Notes: a model not told the origin generated them from the letters alone. A stretch of DNA of 59,889 bases from SAR92 clade bacterium (GCA_014381985.1 JACNKP010000040.1:1-59889), one strand, 5' to 3'; positions 9,836 to 19,763 are shown, numbered from the stretch's first letter. Program-made: numbers and translations.

Positions 9836-11665
9836 CTATTGTCCCCGTAAAAAAAGCTTATCGAGCTGATCCAGGGTTAATTGAGACCAGGTCGGTCGCC
9901 CATGGTTACATTGCCCGCTGCGCTCTGTTATTTCCATATCACGAAGTAATCCATTCATCTCAGGGATACTAAGCTTTCGGTTGGCTCGCACCGAGCCGTG
10001 ACAGGCCATGGTGGAAAGAATCTCATTAATGTGTTCTCTAATGCGCTGTGAGGTTCCATGTTCTAATAAATCAGAGACTACATCTCGCAATAAACCTTCA
10101 ACTTTTGACCCACGTAAAATAGCTGGTATTTCTCTTACAATCACACTTTCTAGTGCGACCCTCTCGATACTAAAACCAAGCTGCTCAAACAAGCCATAAT
10201 GGGCCTCAACTATATCGGCTTCTCGCTGGCTCAGCGCTAAGCTTTCTGGCACTAATAGTGGCTGTGACGCTAGACTTTGGTCTTCGAAAGCCTGCTTCAT
10301 CTGCTCATAAGTAATTCGTTCATGGGCAGCATGCATGTCGACAACGATTAATCCATGGCTATTTTCTGCAAGGATAAAAATACCTTTTAGCTGAGCGATC
10401 GCAAATCCCAATGGTGGAATCTCGTGCTCTCCCTCTGCCTGATCTTGGCCCTGCCCAGAATAAAGACTCTGATAATTACTTAAGGGCGTGTTAACGCTAT
10501 TAAATCCCGACTGTGACCCCTGCCATGTTTGCTGATAACCAGAAGATGGTGTGCTTAATAGTGACAATGATGACTGTTGCAACTGATTGTCTAGGGCATT
10601 CCCCTGCGTTAACCCTTCTATTCCAGCCGAAGAGTTTTCTGAACCTGTTTGCAAGTGGTCCTGAGGCCGATCGCTGGCTAGGGCGTTTTTTAATGTGCTG
10701 GACACAAAGCTATGAATTGACCCACTCTCACGAAAACGCACTTCATGTTTAGTGGGATGCACATTGACATCCACATCCGAAGGTAGAATCTCTAAAAACA
10801 AAACGTAGGCGGGATGACGGCCATGGTAGAGCACGTCTTGATAAGCCTGACGGACTGCGTGAGAAACAACTTTGTCACGTATAGAACGACCGTTAACGAA
10901 GAAATACTGCAGGTCTGGCTGACTGCGAGAGAACGTGGGTAGCCCTATCCACCCCCATAACCGGATACCTGTGCGGTCATTGTCAATGTAAAGCGCCTGC
11001 TCCATAAATAGTGGGCCACATATGTCGGCAACTCGTTTTTCTTGCTCTGCATGATTTGTGGCGGGGCGTAAATTGAACTGTACCTTTTGGTTATGACGCA
11101 AACTAAATGCCACATCCATTCTACTAAGTGCTAGTTTTTTTATGCCGTCATAGATACGTTTATATTCTGTGCCCTCAGTGCGCAAAAATTTACGCCTAGC
11201 TGGCGTGTTAAAAAACAGATCCCTCACTTCAACGCTCGACCCTCTAGGATGCGGTGCTGGTTGCAGCTCTACGTTCATATCTCGGCCTTCAGAGATCGCT
11301 TTCCATCCTTTGCTGTCCCCAGAGTTTGATGTGAGCGTCAACCGTGATACCGACGCTATGCTAGCCAAAGCCTCGCCGCGAAACCCCAAGGTAGAAACCG
11401 CCTCTAGATCATCTAGATCAGAAATTTTACTCGTCGCATGCCGGCTTAAAGCCAAAGGTAAATCGGCCTCAGAGATACCACACCCATCGTCTCGCACTTT
11501 AATTAGTTTGATACCACCCTGCTCAACCTCAACATCCACTCGCTGTGCGCCCGCATCCAGACTGTTTTCACAGAGCTCCTTAAGTACTGAAGCAGGACGC
11601 TCTACAACTTCTCCTGCGGCAATCTGGTTTGCCAGCTGTGGACTGAGGGTATGAATGCTAAGCAT
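9836..11665 (-). CDS. mutL: DNA mismatch repair protein MutL, endonuclease-type
   Basis: MutL couples MutS mismatch recognition to strand removal. The 609-residue protein has an N-terminal GHKL ATPase ([11 protein letters not shown] at residues 30-40, [11 protein letters not shown] near 60, [10 protein letters not shown] near 95), a variable glutamine- and serine-rich linker (about 340-410), and a C-terminal dimerisation domain. The C-terminal domain carries D443-M-H-A-x2-E449-x4-E454, a variant of the DQHAx2Ex4E endonuclease motif, together with ACHGSVRA and CNHGRP, the companion metal-site motifs. It is therefore predicted to nick DNA itself, as in MutH-lacking bacteria. It lies between amiB and miaA. 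Confidence 0.97.
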   Translation of the reverse strand: MLSIHTLSPQLANQIAAGEVVERPASVLKELCENSLDAGAQRVDVEVEQGGIKLIKVRDDGCGISEADLPLALSRHATSKISDLDDLEAVSTLGFRGEALASIASVSRLTLTSNSGDSKGWKAISEGRDMNVELQPAPHPRGSSVEVRDLFFNTPARRKFLRTEGTEYKRIYDGIKKLALSRMDVAFSLRHNQKVQFNLRPATNHAEQEKRVADICGPLFMEQALYIDNDRTGIRLWGWIGLPTFSRSQPDLQYFFVNGRSIRDKVVSHAVRQAYQDVLYHGRHPAYVLFLEILPSDVDVNVHPTKHEVRFRESGSIHSFVSSTLKNALASDRPQDHLQTGSENSSAGIEGLTQGNALDNQLQQSSLSLLSTPSSGYQQTWQGSQSGFNSVNTPLSNYQSLYSGQGQDQAEGEHEIPPLGFAIAQLKGIFILAENSHGLIVVDMHAAHERITYEQMKQAFEDQSLASQPLLVPESLALSQREADIVEAHYGLFEQLGFSIERVALESVIVREIPAILRGSKVEGLLRDVVSDLLEHGTSQRIREHINEILSTMACHGSVRANRKLSIPEMNGLLRDMEITERSGQCNHGRPTWSQLTLDQLDKLFLRGQ

Positions 11666-11706
11666 GATTACAAACCTTAGAATAACGTTTAATGTCGGAG
11701 CTCACT

Positions 11707-13053
11707 TTAGCTTGGTGGAATAGAAATCTTTTGGCCAACACGAATCGAGCTGGACGCCAGATTATTGTATCTTAATATTTTGCTCACTGAAGTGTTGTAA
11801 CGCTGAGCAATCTCAGAAAGTGTGTCCCCAGGAGCAATAACATAGGTTCTTTTTTGTTGAGCATCACTACTTGCCAATAAGGTTCCCACTGGCGGCATTA
11901 GAGCGTAATAGTCGACTAACCCGTCAAATATTGCCTGCGCTATTTTTCTCTGATGGCTTTCGCTGCTCAGCTTTCCAGCCTCTCGAGGGTTGGAGATGTA
12001 ACCCGTCTCAACCAATAACGAAGGGATGTCAGGTGACTTAAGCACTAGAAACGATGCTTGCTCTACGCGCTTTTTGTGCAACTTGGTCACTCTGCCCATA
12101 CTGTTTAAAACATACTTGCCAGCTTCAAGACTTCGACGCAAGGTTTCGTTCATCGAAAGATCAAGTAAAACCCCAGCCAGAACATCATCTTTATCATCTA
12201 AACTTAAGATGCTCGCTCCACCAATAAGATCAGCTCTATTTTCCTTAGATGCCAAGTATCTAGCGGCCTCACTAGTAGCACCCTTAGTTGACAACGCGTA
12301 GACCGAGGCACCATTAACTGATGGATCTGTGAAAGCATCTGCATGCACAGAGATAAAAAAATCAGCTCCCTTCTTATGAGCAATAGCCATACGCTTTCGA
12401 TGGCCAACATAGTAATCACCAGACCGAATCAAAACGCCTTCAAAATACGTGTTTTGATCAAAAAGTTTTTCAATTTTCTTAGAAATTTGCAACGCTACTG
12501 TTTTTTCTAGAACTTTTTTTGGCCCCAGTGCGCCAGGATCCTCTCCGCCGTGGCCCGCATCAATAGCGATGATGATTTTGCGGTTTTTACGTTCTAATAT
12601 CTTATCCACAGTTTTACTGACCGATTTTGTCATACCATAAAGGTCGACTACCAATCGATTGCCATATTTTTCATTGGCTTTAAGGGTAAAACTTTTCGGA
12701 CTGACACTATTTTTTAAGTCTAGGACTATCCGCAGGTCAGTTTTATTGCGTGCTGCATGGCGAATAGCCGAAATTGGTGTTCTGTTCAGATCAAGTTTGT
12801 CCAACGTGGTTTTTAGATCTACATCGACCAAGTCAATAACTAAGCGATCGGGATTTTTGAGGGTCGTCAGTTGATGCTCAGCTACCTCGCTTAAATCAAT
12901 CACTAAGCGCGTATAATCAGGAGAGTGCCATAAACGCACGGACTCTATGTCCGACCCGATTACAGGGGTCGCCATCAACAGCATAAGAGTGGCCACCCAA
13001 CAAGGGAGCCCATCTGTTAATGTCTTCAAATTTTTATGGCCGCTTACTTCCAA
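11707..13053 (-). CDS. amiB: N-acetylmuramoyl-L-alanine amidase (AmiB/AmiC type) with LysM
   Basis: Periplasmic zinc amidase that cleaves the stem peptide from N-acetylmuramic acid, used in daughter cell separation. The 448-residue protein has a hydrophobic N-terminal export signal (about residues 16-33), an AMIN domain (about 35-135), the Amidase_3 domain (about 155-380, with DAGHGGEDPGALG and the SVHADAF zinc-site segment), and one C-terminal LysM repeat (about 402-447, VIAPGDTLSEIAQRYN) for peptidoglycan binding. The start is a TTG at 13053 with an AAGG ribosome binding site 7 bases upstream; no in-frame ATG precedes the signal core. Position between tsaE and mutL matches E. coli amiB. Confidence 0.92.
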   Translation of the reverse strand: MEVSGHKNLKTLTDGLPCWVATLMLLMATPVIGSDIESVRLWHSPDYTRLVIDLSEVAEHQLTTLKNPDRLVIDLVDVDLKTTLDKLDLNRTPISAIRHAARNKTDLRIVLDLKNSVSPKSFTLKANEKYGNRLVVDLYGMTKSVSKTVDKILERKNRKIIIAIDAGHGGEDPGALGPKKVLEKTVALQISKKIEKLFDQNTYFEGVLIRSGDYYVGHRKRMAIAHKKGADFFISVHADAFTDPSVNGASVYALSTKGATSEAARYLASKENRADLIGGASILSLDDKDDVLAGVLLDLSMNETLRRSLEAGKYVLNSMGRVTKLHKKRVEQASFLVLKSPDIPSLLVETGYISNPREAGKLSSESHQRKIAQAIFDGLVDYYALMPPVGTLLASSDAQQKRTYVIAPGDTLSEIAQRYNTSVSKILRYNNLASSSIRVGQKISIPPS

Positions 13054-13084
13054 TGGATGCCTTGCTCTTATTATATTGATGTAA

Positions 13085-13591
13085 CTATGTACTGGTGCCT
13101 CTAACGATTTGGCGAACTAGCTCCTCACCACTAACTGAATAAGCATCCACAGTAACACGGCGTCCGCTTTTCTCATGCTTGATGCTAATACTAACATCTG
13201 CAGTAGGTAAAAATCCCTCACCACGTTCTGGCCATTCTATCAAACAGAGCGCCGCATCTTCCAAGTAATCAGCAAAGCCCATGTAGTCGAGTTCTTCCGC
13301 GTCCATCAGTCGATACAAATCAAAATGGTACACTACGCCAACAGCTAGCTTATAGGGCTCAACCAAAGTGTAAGTTGGGCTTTTGACAGCTCCTTTGTGC
13401 CCTAAACCCTGAAGTACGCCCCGACTAAGGGTTGTTTTTCCAGCACCTAGATCGCCCTGCAACGTAATAATTAGTGGCTTCGGCAACCTTGACGAGAGAC
13501 TGCGCCCAAAGGCAACCATGGCCTCTTCTCCAACGATATTGAGGTCCGCTGTAGCAACTATTTGCCCGTTCACGAAAGCTCCTGATCCCAT
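13085..13591 (-). CDS. tsaE: tRNA threonylcarbamoyladenosine biosynthesis ATPase TsaE
   Basis: TsaE is the ATPase that works with TsaB and TsaD in transferring threonylcarbamoyl to A37 of ANN-decoding tRNAs. The 168-residue protein has the P-loop GDLGAGKT (residues 46-53), the SPTYTLVEPY switch segment and the HFDLYRL motif. It overlaps the 3' end of nnr by 22 bases, a frequent arrangement, so translation is probably coupled. TsaB is also encoded in this window at 43418-44137. Confidence 0.95.
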   Translation of the reverse strand: MGSGAFVNGQIVATADLNIVGEEAMVAFGRSLSSRLPKPLIITLQGDLGAGKTTLSRGVLQGLGHKGAVKSPTYTLVEPYKLAVGVVYHFDLYRLMDAEELDYMGFADYLEDAALCLIEWPERGEGFLPTADVSISIKHEKSGRRVTVDAYSVSGEELVRQIVRGTST

Positions 13592-15090
13592 TGATTCATA
13601 GCTTCAGTTAAATATGGCAATATGTCTGTTGCGACCAAGCCTTTGTATCCTCTATCCTGCACAGCCATATCAGCAGCAGCTGAATGCAGACAACAGCCTA
13701 ATTCAGCTGAAGTTTGCAGGTCCATGCCCTGAGCAATCAAACTACCAATCACACCGCTTAAAATATCACCCATACCACCAGTAGCCATACCAGGATTCCC
13801 ATAGGGGCAGACTTTTATAGGCTCTCCAGCTTGCGCCGACACGAGGGTTCCCGCGCCTTTAAGGATAATAACAGCATTGTATTTTTCTTGTAATCGACGA
13901 ACCGCCTCAAAGCGGTCCGCTTCAACGTCTCCAACAGAAATACCTAAGAGTCTCGCCGCTTCGCCGGGGTGAGGGGTCATAATCCACGACCTATTCTGAA
14001 TATTAGACACAACGCGACCTTCCGATATTATATTCAGTCCATCGGCATCTACAACCATCGGTAGATCGGTTGCCATGGCTTTTTGCATCAGCTGTTCCGA
14101 CCAAGACGACCGCCCTAACCCAGGCCCTATAACTAAAACATTAGGCCGATCGAGCAACGGTTCTAATTGCTGACCTGAGGCTACGGCGCAGGCCATAATC
14201 TCCGGCTGCCGAGCTAGACTTGCGGCAACATGTTCCGGTCTAGTCACCAAGCTGGTCAATCCAGAACCCGTCTTTAAGGACGCCTCTGCTGCCATTATGG
14301 CAGCACCGCCAAAACTTAAGTCCCCTCCGATAACCATACAATGGCCTCGTTGGTTTTTATGCACATCTGCGTCAAGTTCTGGTATGTATTCAACGAGCTC
14401 TGACAGGTCCATCAGTTCGGCTGAGGGTGACATTTTTTGCAAGACAGCTTCTGGTATATCTAGTGAATCATAAATAATTTCACCACACAGGGCGGGCCCC
14501 CTCCCTGTAAACAAACCCTGTTTGGCTCCAACAAATGTCACGGTCAAATCAGCTTTCACTGCTATATCTTCAACCGCACCAGTATCACTGCTTAATCCCG
14601 AGGGAACATCAATAGACAGTACAGGCAGAAAGGAACTATTAATCACCTCGATAGCTAAGGCAAAATTACCACGAAGAGGGCCGCCAAAGCCGGTGCCCAG
14701 CAAGCTATCAACAATTACACCTTGCGAAAGATCACAGTCAACAGAGGGCTCTTGCATGTTTATATTCGCTTCGACGCACAGTTGTTTAGCCAGTTCGGCG
14801 TCCCCAGAGATTGCCTTAGTATTCCCAACTTCATAGATCGTTACCGAGATATTACTCGCTGCCGCCAGCGCTGCGACAATGTACCCATCACCCCCATTAT
14901 TGCCTCCTCCACAGAAGACATGTAAAAAACTAGGCTCGCCAAAGGTTTCAATTAACTCAACAAAGGCAACGGCACCCGCTTTTTGCATCAAATCAAAGCT
15001 AGATATACCGGTATTTTCGATGGCTAGGCGATCTAACTCCCTAACTGTTTTAGCATTAAATAAGGCATCTTGAAGAAGAGTATGCGACAT
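13570..15090 (-). CDS. nnr: Bifunctional NAD(P)H-hydrate repair enzyme (epimerase and dehydratase)
   Basis: Repairs NADHX and NADPHX, damaged hydrated cofactors. The 506-residue protein joins an N-terminal YjeF_N epimerase domain (about residues 10-220, with GGGNNGGDGY and the DSLLGTGFGGPLRG segment) to a C-terminal ribokinase-like ADP-dependent dehydratase domain (about 235-495, with VVDADGLN, TPHPGEAARLL, LKGAGTLV and GNPGMATGGMGD). The domain order and length are normal. It is divergent from queG with a 56-base gap and overlaps tsaE downstream. Confidence 0.96.
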   Translation of the reverse strand: MSHTLLQDALFNAKTVRELDRLAIENTGISSFDLMQKAGAVAFVELIETFGEPSFLHVFCGGGNNGGDGYIVAALAAASNISVTIYEVGNTKAISGDAELAKQLCVEANINMQEPSVDCDLSQGVIVDSLLGTGFGGPLRGNFALAIEVINSSFLPVLSIDVPSGLSSDTGAVEDIAVKADLTVTFVGAKQGLFTGRGPALCGEIIYDSLDIPEAVLQKMSPSAELMDLSELVEYIPELDADVHKNQRGHCMVIGGDLSFGGAAIMAAEASLKTGSGLTSLVTRPEHVAASLARQPEIMACAVASGQQLEPLLDRPNVLVIGPGLGRSSWSEQLMQKAMATDLPMVVDADGLNIISEGRVVSNIQNRSWIMTPHPGEAARLLGISVGDVEADRFEAVRRLQEKYNAVIILKGAGTLVSAQAGEPIKVCPYGNPGMATGGMGDILSGVIGSLIAQGMDLQTSAELGCCLHSAAADMAVQDRGYKGLVATDILPYLTEAMNQWDQELS

Positions 15091-15146
15091 GGAGCATATA
15101 TCCCAGTAAAATTAGGTTAATTATAAGTCAGAATAGCCTTGAAACC

Positions 15147-16235
15147 ATGCATGAATTGATCGGTGAACGAGAGAAACTAGATAATTTAGCCAAAAAGATT
15201 AGAGCTTGGGGTTCAGACCTGGGTTTTCAGCAGGTTTCTATTGTCGAACCAAATTTAGATCTAGCGTCCGAGCGGCTGCATCAATGGTTGGCGAAAGGGT
15301 TTCAGGGATCGATGGCCTGGATGTCTGAGCATGGCGACAAACGTTATGTGGTGAACAAATTAGTTGACCACACTGTTCGTGTTATTTCTGTGCGCATGGA
15401 CTATCTTGCCGACGATAAAATGATCGCCGTCTTAAAGGATGATAACAAAGCCTATATTTCTAGGTATGCCTTGGGACGAGACTATCACAAGGTTATTCGT
15501 AATCGACTCGCCGCTTTAATGAAAAAGATTGAAGACGAAATACCAGAACTCGAGTTATCGCAACGTCCGTTTGTCGATAGCGCGCCCGTGATGGAGAAGC
15601 CTATCGCTGAACAGGCGGGTTTGGGTTGGATCGGTAAGAACACGCTACTGCTTAATGAGGACGCAGGATCATGGTTTTTTCTCGGGGAGATATATACGTC
15701 ATTAAAGTTGCCTGTCGATTCGCAAAAACAAGACAACCAATGCGGAAAATGCAAAGCATGTATTACCGTCTGCCCAACCGATGCGTTTCCAGAGCCCTAT
15801 GTCTTAGACGCGAGACGTTGTATATCCTACCTAACGATTGAGCATAAAGAGGCCATCCCTGAAGAGCTGAGACCGCTAATGGGAAACCGAATTTTTGGCT
15901 GTGACGACTGCCAAATTAGCTGCCCATGGAATCGTTTTGCCACACCCACTAAGGAAGATGACTTTACACCGCGGCATAACCTAGACTCCCCCTCGATGGT
16001 GACTCTATTCAATTGGGAGCCAGAGGAATTCCTCGACAAGACTCAAGGCTCTCCTATCCGCCGCATTGGCCATGAACGCTGGCTGAGGAATATTGCTGTC
16101 GGACTGGGTAATGCGAAAGGATCAGAAGAAATCCTTCTCCAGTTAGAGGCGAAGGCAGAACACCCTTCAGCACTTGTGAGAGAACACGTCGAATGGGCGA
16201 TTAGACAACAGCAGAACAAACTTAAGTCCGAATAA
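15147..16235 (+). CDS. queG: Epoxyqueuosine reductase QueG
   Basis: Cobalamin- and Fe-S-dependent enzyme that performs the final reduction of epoxyqueuosine to queuosine in tRNA. The 362-residue protein has the DUF1730 cobalamin-binding part and two ferredoxin-like [4Fe-4S] motifs: [12 protein letters not shown] (about residues 198-210) and [13 protein letters not shown] (about 252-264). The C-terminal HEAT-like tail ([13 protein letters not shown]) is present. It starts at an ATG in the short divergent region with nnr. Its 3' end overlaps the end of the convergent orn by 14 bases, so the two transcripts are antisense at their tails. Confidence 0.95.
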   Translation: MHELIGEREKLDNLAKKIRAWGSDLGFQQVSIVEPNLDLASERLHQWLAKGFQGSMAWMSEHGDKRYVVNKLVDHTVRVISVRMDYLADDKMIAVLKDDNKAYISRYALGRDYHKVIRNRLAALMKKIEDEIPELELSQRPFVDSAPVMEKPIAEQAGLGWIGKNTLLLNEDAGSWFFLGEIYTSLKLPVDSQKQDNQCGKCKACITVCPTDAFPEPYVLDARRCISYLTIEHKEAIPEELRPLMGNRIFGCDDCQISCPWNRFATPTKEDDFTPRHNLDSPSMVTLFNWEPEEFLDKTQGSPIRRIGHERWLRNIAVGLGNAKGSEEILLQLEAKAEHPSALVREHVEWAIRQQQNKLKSE

Positions 16236-16770
16236 AAACTTCACGGTAGTAGGCTAGCTCTCGGATCGAATCATAGACGTCATCCATGGCCAAATGACTG
16301 CCCTTTTTAGAAAAGCCATCAACCAAATCAGGTCGCCACCGCACGACTAGCTCTTTAAGTGAACTCACGTCAAGATTACGATAATGAAAAAATGAGGCTA
16401 ATTCAGGCATATAACGGACTAAGAATCGCCGATCCTGGCCAATTGAATTACCGCACATAGGCGATTGACCCGGCCCAACCCAATCACTTAAAAATTCGAT
16501 GGTTGCAGACATCGCCTCAATTTCACTGATTTGGCTATTGCGTACTCGCTCAGTCAACCTTGACCCACCGTGTTGTCGAGTGTTCCACTCGTCCATGCCG
16601 TCTAGTAAAGCGTCACTCTGTTTAATCACCATAGAGGGGCCCTCAGCTAACACATTTAACTGAGAGTCAGTCACCACGGTCGCAATTTCAATAATTCGCT
16701 CAACCTGAGGATCTAGCCCCGTCATCTCTAGATCAATCCAGATGAGATTAAGAGGGTCAATTTTTGTCAT
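16222..16770 (-). CDS. orn: Oligoribonuclease
   Basis: 3'-5' exonuclease that degrades RNA di- and oligonucleotides, including pGpG from cyclic di-GMP turnover. The 182-residue protein has the DEDDh exonuclease motifs: WIDLEMTG with D13 and E15, the [13 protein letters not shown] segment with its aspartate, and the [11 protein letters not shown] segment with His and Asp. Length is normal (E. coli 181). It is divergent from rsgA with a 161-base gap, a conserved arrangement, and convergent with queG. Confidence 0.97.
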   Translation of the reverse strand: MTKIDPLNLIWIDLEMTGLDPQVERIIEIATVVTDSQLNVLAEGPSMVIKQSDALLDGMDEWNTRQHGGSRLTERVRNSQISEIEAMSATIEFLSDWVGPGQSPMCGNSIGQDRRFLVRYMPELASFFHYRNLDVSSLKELVVRWRPDLVDGFSKKGSHLAMDDVYDSIRELAYYREVFIRT

Positions 16771-16908
16771 GTGGGTACCTATTTTTGACCTTTGGTGTCG
16801 ATCAGTCTAGTTGTGGTGCTAGGAAAATGTTACTTAGGGCGCTAATGCTATATCCTTACACCCCATAAGGCCAGAAATGGCTACATGTCATCTAGGAAGC
16901 TGTTATCT

Positions 16909-16935
16909 ATGAGTAATCATTTTTACATCTTATGA
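16909..16935 (+). CDS. Possible 8-residue leader peptide coupled to rsgA
   Basis: An ATG at 16909, preceded 9 bases upstream by AGGAAG, opens a frame encoding MSNHFYIL whose TGA stop (16933-16935) overlaps the rsgA ATG as ATGA. The rsgA start itself has no Shine-Dalgarno sequence (TTTTTACATCTT precedes it). Two small hairpins, CCTTA/TAAGG and GCCA-GAAA-TGGC, lie just upstream at about 16856-16883. The arrangement suggests translation of rsgA by reinitiation. There is no protein evidence and the frame is too short to judge by coding statistics. Confidence 0.4.
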   Translation: MSNHFYIL

Positions 16936-17963
16936 GTAAGCGCAGACTCAGTGATCGTCAAAAAGATCGTATTCAATCGATTCAATCTCGCCGCCGTGAA
17001 CGCGCAATGACTAAGAATGCAATTGCGGATGAGGATATTGGCAATCTCGCCAAACTTGGACCCGAGACCCTAGGCACAGTGGTCACCAATTTTGGGTCTC
17101 AAGTGAATATTGAAGCATCAGAAGACCCAATGAAAGGACAGGTAGTGCGTTGTCACATGCGTGCCAACCTCGACAGTCTGGTCACTGGAGATAAGGTCAT
17201 ATGGCGTTTTGCTGAACCCCACGGAGTCGTGGTTGCAAGACAACCACGAGAGTCTGAACTGGTTCGGCCAGACATTTATGGGAAACTCCGTCCAGTAGCC
17301 GCTAATGTTAATTTAATAGCCATTGTGTTTTCGCCAAAGCCTACTGCCTTTAGTAACTTATTGGATCGTTATTTGGTGGCTGCAGAAACTCATGATATTA
17401 AACCATTACTGGTTTTGAATAAAATTGACATGTTGCGTGAAGATGATTATAACGATATTGAGCAGTTGATAGCTGACTACACCTTTATTGGCTATGACAT
17501 TATTCAGGTTTCCTCCAAAACTGGTGAGGGTATTGAAGCCCTCCAAGACTATTTGGCCGGCCAAACAGCAATCTTTGTCGGTCAGTCTGGTGTTGGTAAA
17601 TCGTCGTTGATTAACCTTTTACAACCGCAAGCTAATATGCCGGTTGGCCCTTTATCGCTTGGCAAAGAAAAAGGTACACACACCACAACCATATCTAAAC
17701 TTTTTCACCTTGCTGGTGGTGGTGTATTAATTGACTCCCCAGGGATCCGAGAATTTGCCTTAACGCACCTGAGCAAAGAGAAAGTTATCGACGGATTCAT
17801 TGATTTTCGGCCTTACCTTGGCTACTGTAAGTTCCGCGATTGTAATCATGATAAAGAGGTTGGCTGTAGTCTTTTAGCCGCCGTCGCAGATAAAAGAGTA
17901 CTGGCGATTCGACTCCACAACTATCGTCAGATTCTTTTATCTCAAGAAACCACTAGATTTTAA
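16932..17963 (+). CDS. rsgA: Ribosome small subunit-dependent GTPase RsgA
   Basis: Late 30S assembly GTPase that checks the decoding centre and releases RbfA. The 343-residue protein has a basic N-terminal tail (MSKRRLSDRQKDR), an OB domain (about 45-110), a circularly permuted G domain (G4 LNKIDM near 165, G1 GQSGVGKSSLIN near 217-228, G3 DSPG near 275), and a C-terminal zinc knuckle with CKFRDCNHDKEVGC near residues 298-311. The ATG at 16932 lacks a ribosome binding site and overlaps the stop of a short upstream frame. Divergent from orn. Confidence 0.96.
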   Translation: MSKRRLSDRQKDRIQSIQSRRRERAMTKNAIADEDIGNLAKLGPETLGTVVTNFGSQVNIEASEDPMKGQVVRCHMRANLDSLVTGDKVIWRFAEPHGVVVARQPRESELVRPDIYGKLRPVAANVNLIAIVFSPKPTAFSNLLDRYLVAAETHDIKPLLVLNKIDMLREDDYNDIEQLIADYTFIGYDIIQVSSKTGEGIEALQDYLAGQTAIFVGQSGVGKSSLINLLQPQANMPVGPLSLGKEKGTHTTTISKLFHLAGGGVLIDSPGIREFALTHLSKEKVIDGFIDFRPYLGYCKFRDCNHDKEVGCSLLAAVADKRVLAIRLHNYRQILLSQETTRF

Positions 17964-17990
17964 TATCTGCTAAAATCCAAATCTGCACCG

Positions 17991-18012
17991 CTTTATCTGT
18001 CAGCATAAAGGA
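17991..18012 (+). promoter_or_regulatory. Short hairpin covering the rhdA ribosome binding site
   Basis: CTTTAT (17991-17996) can pair with ATAAAG (18005-18010) across an 8-base loop; the right arm overlaps the AAAGGA ribosome binding site (18007-18012) that precedes the rhdA ATG by 6 bases. With six mostly A-T pairs it would be weak, so any effect on translation may be temperature dependent or negligible. Confidence 0.3.
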
Positions 18013-18018
18013 CGCTTA

Positions 18019-18843
18019 ATGATCGGCACAATACCCCGCCTAATGGAACCTCAGGAGCTAGAGTCTCTGCTGGACGATGAGCGCTTAATTATTATCGATC
18101 TAAGTAGCCTTTCGTTATATTCCTTGCAGCATGTACCCGGTGCTGTGCATCTTCCTTACAGAGCGTTGATGTCCAACAATCCACCAGCAATGGGTAAATG
18201 CCCTAGCTTTAGCGAGGTAGAAGCGCTAATTAACTACCTCGGCATTGATAACACCAAGCATGTCATTGTCTATGATGATGAAGGTGGTGGCTGGGCGGGC
18301 AGGTTCACTTGGATAATGGATTTAGTTGGAATACATAATTGGTCCTATTTAAACGGGGGCATAGTGGCCTGGATAAAAGAAGGGTTTCCGACCGAGAGTT
18401 CACCCAACCTGCCAAATGCTGGCAAAGCTTGCCTTGGCGATGACTTCGCCTACCCCGCTGCTTCGATTTCTGCAGATGAAATTATAGCCTCCCTGGGCGC
18501 TAACGATTTCGCTATATGGGATGCCAGAAATCCGGCGGAGTACTCAGGTGAAATTGTTAGTGCAGCACGAGGCGGCCACATTCCAGGTGCGATTAATCTT
18601 GAGTGGTCCGCACTAATGAGTACCCAATCGAATTTACGTATTCATAATGAGGCACAGGCCATTTTAGATAGCGTGGGGCTAACCAAAGACAAACGTATTG
18701 CTACACACTGCCAACAACATCACCGCTCTGGTTTTACCTATATGGTCGCCCGAATTCTTGGTTACGATAAAATAGCCGGCTATGGCGGTTCATGGGCAGA
18801 ATGGGGTAATCTTGATCACACACCAGTTGAGTATGGCCTCTAA
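18019..18843 (+). CDS. rhdA: Thiosulfate sulfurtransferase (rhodanese), RhdA type
   Basis: Two tandem rhodanese domains (about residues 10-125 and 150-270); the N-terminal one is the inactive copy. The C-terminal domain holds the catalytic Cys231 in HCQQHHRSG, close to the CQTHHR loop characteristic of the Azotobacter/Pseudomonas RhdA subfamily, which transfers sulfane sulfur from thiosulfate to cyanide or other acceptors. The 274-residue length fits. It lies between rsgA and psd, as rhdA does in Pseudomonas, but without the motAB genes that lie in between there. The physiological acceptor is unknown from sequence. Confidence 0.9.
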   Translation: MIGTIPRLMEPQELESLLDDERLIIIDLSSLSLYSLQHVPGAVHLPYRALMSNNPPAMGKCPSFSEVEALINYLGIDNTKHVIVYDDEGGGWAGRFTWIMDLVGIHNWSYLNGGIVAWIKEGFPTESSPNLPNAGKACLGDDFAYPAASISADEIIASLGANDFAIWDARNPAEYSGEIVSAARGGHIPGAINLEWSALMSTQSNLRIHNEAQAILDSVGLTKDKRIATHCQQHHRSGFTYMVARILGYDKIAGYGGSWAEWGNLDHTPVEYGL

Positions 18844-18879
18844 CAGTCCCTCACTCACTTTGACTACTGCTATCTATAT

Positions 18880-19749
18880 ATGAGAATCAAAATTATGAGT
18901 CACCGCGCAGATTTTTTTGTTGCTGCACAACGCATCTTACCCAAGCATGCGCTCTCTCGGATGATAGGCCGAGTGGCAGAGTCAAAACGCCCATGGTTAA
19001 AAAACATTCTCATAAAGCGAGCCATCGCTGCCTTTAATATCAATATGCAAGAAGCTCAAAGCGATAGTCTGGATGATTATGAAAATTTTAATGCTTTCTT
19101 TACTCGGGCTTTGAAAAAAGAGGCGAGACCTATTGACTCCCACCACAATGGCATTGCCTGTCCAGCAGACGGCGTAGTGAGTCAGGCCGGTAACATTAGC
19201 GAGAATAAAATACTACAAGCCAAAGGGATCGATTATTCAGTGAGCCGCATACTAGGAAGCTCAACTGAGGCAAATCACTACAAAAATGGCAGTTTTGCGA
19301 CTATTTATCTATCACCTAAAGATTATCATCGGGTGCACATGCCCATCACCGGGAAATTACTGCGGACACGCTACATCCCAGGAGAATTATTTTCCGTGAA
19401 TGATCTGACAGCGCAGAGTCTAAATGGCTTATTTGCGCGAAATGAACGGCTAGTCTGTGAGTTTGAGTCTGAGCTGGCGGGTCAGTTTTCAGTGATCTTT
19501 GTCGGTGCTATGTTAGTGGCGGGAATTGAAACTGTTTGGGGTGGATTTGAGCAACCGGGGGTCGGGGCTGTGAGAGACAATGACCTCTCTGATCAATCGT
19601 TAATCTATACCAAAGGCGATGAAATCGGTCGATTTAAATTCGGATCAACCATTGTTTTGCTTTTTGGAAAGGATGCGGCCAGTGGATTAGACGCGCTACT
19701 ACCGCAGGCGCCTGTCTCCATGGGTGAGAGCATTGCTCTTCTAAAGTAA
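18880..19749 (+). CDS. psd: Phosphatidylserine decarboxylase proenzyme
   Basis: Inner-membrane pyruvoyl enzyme that makes phosphatidylethanolamine. The 289-residue proenzyme carries the self-cleavage motif FGST at the C-terminal end (Gly255-Ser256); cleavage yields the large beta chain and a small alpha chain with N-terminal pyruvoyl. Other conserved blocks are FNAFFTRALK, CPADGVVSQAG, and LSPKDYHRVHMP. Two starts are possible, ATG at 18880 or at 18895 (MSHRADFF); neither has a strong ribosome binding site. It ends 14 bases before the end of convergent hemE. Confidence 0.95.
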   Translation: MRIKIMSHRADFFVAAQRILPKHALSRMIGRVAESKRPWLKNILIKRAIAAFNINMQEAQSDSLDDYENFNAFFTRALKKEARPIDSHHNGIACPADGVVSQAGNISENKILQAKGIDYSVSRILGSSTEANHYKNGSFATIYLSPKDYHRVHMPITGKLLRTRYIPGELFSVNDLTAQSLNGLFARNERLVCEFESELAGQFSVIFVGAMLVAGIETVWGGFEQPGVGAVRDNDLSDQSLIYTKGDEIGRFKFGSTIVLLFGKDAASGLDALLPQAPVSMGESIALLK

Positions 19750-19763
19750 TCCAGTAGCGTCCA

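Noticed and set aside
11169-11654. 161-codon open frame on the + strand
   Set aside because: Lies wholly antisense to the mutL ATPase domain, whose motifs are clear; no ribosome binding site or family signature.
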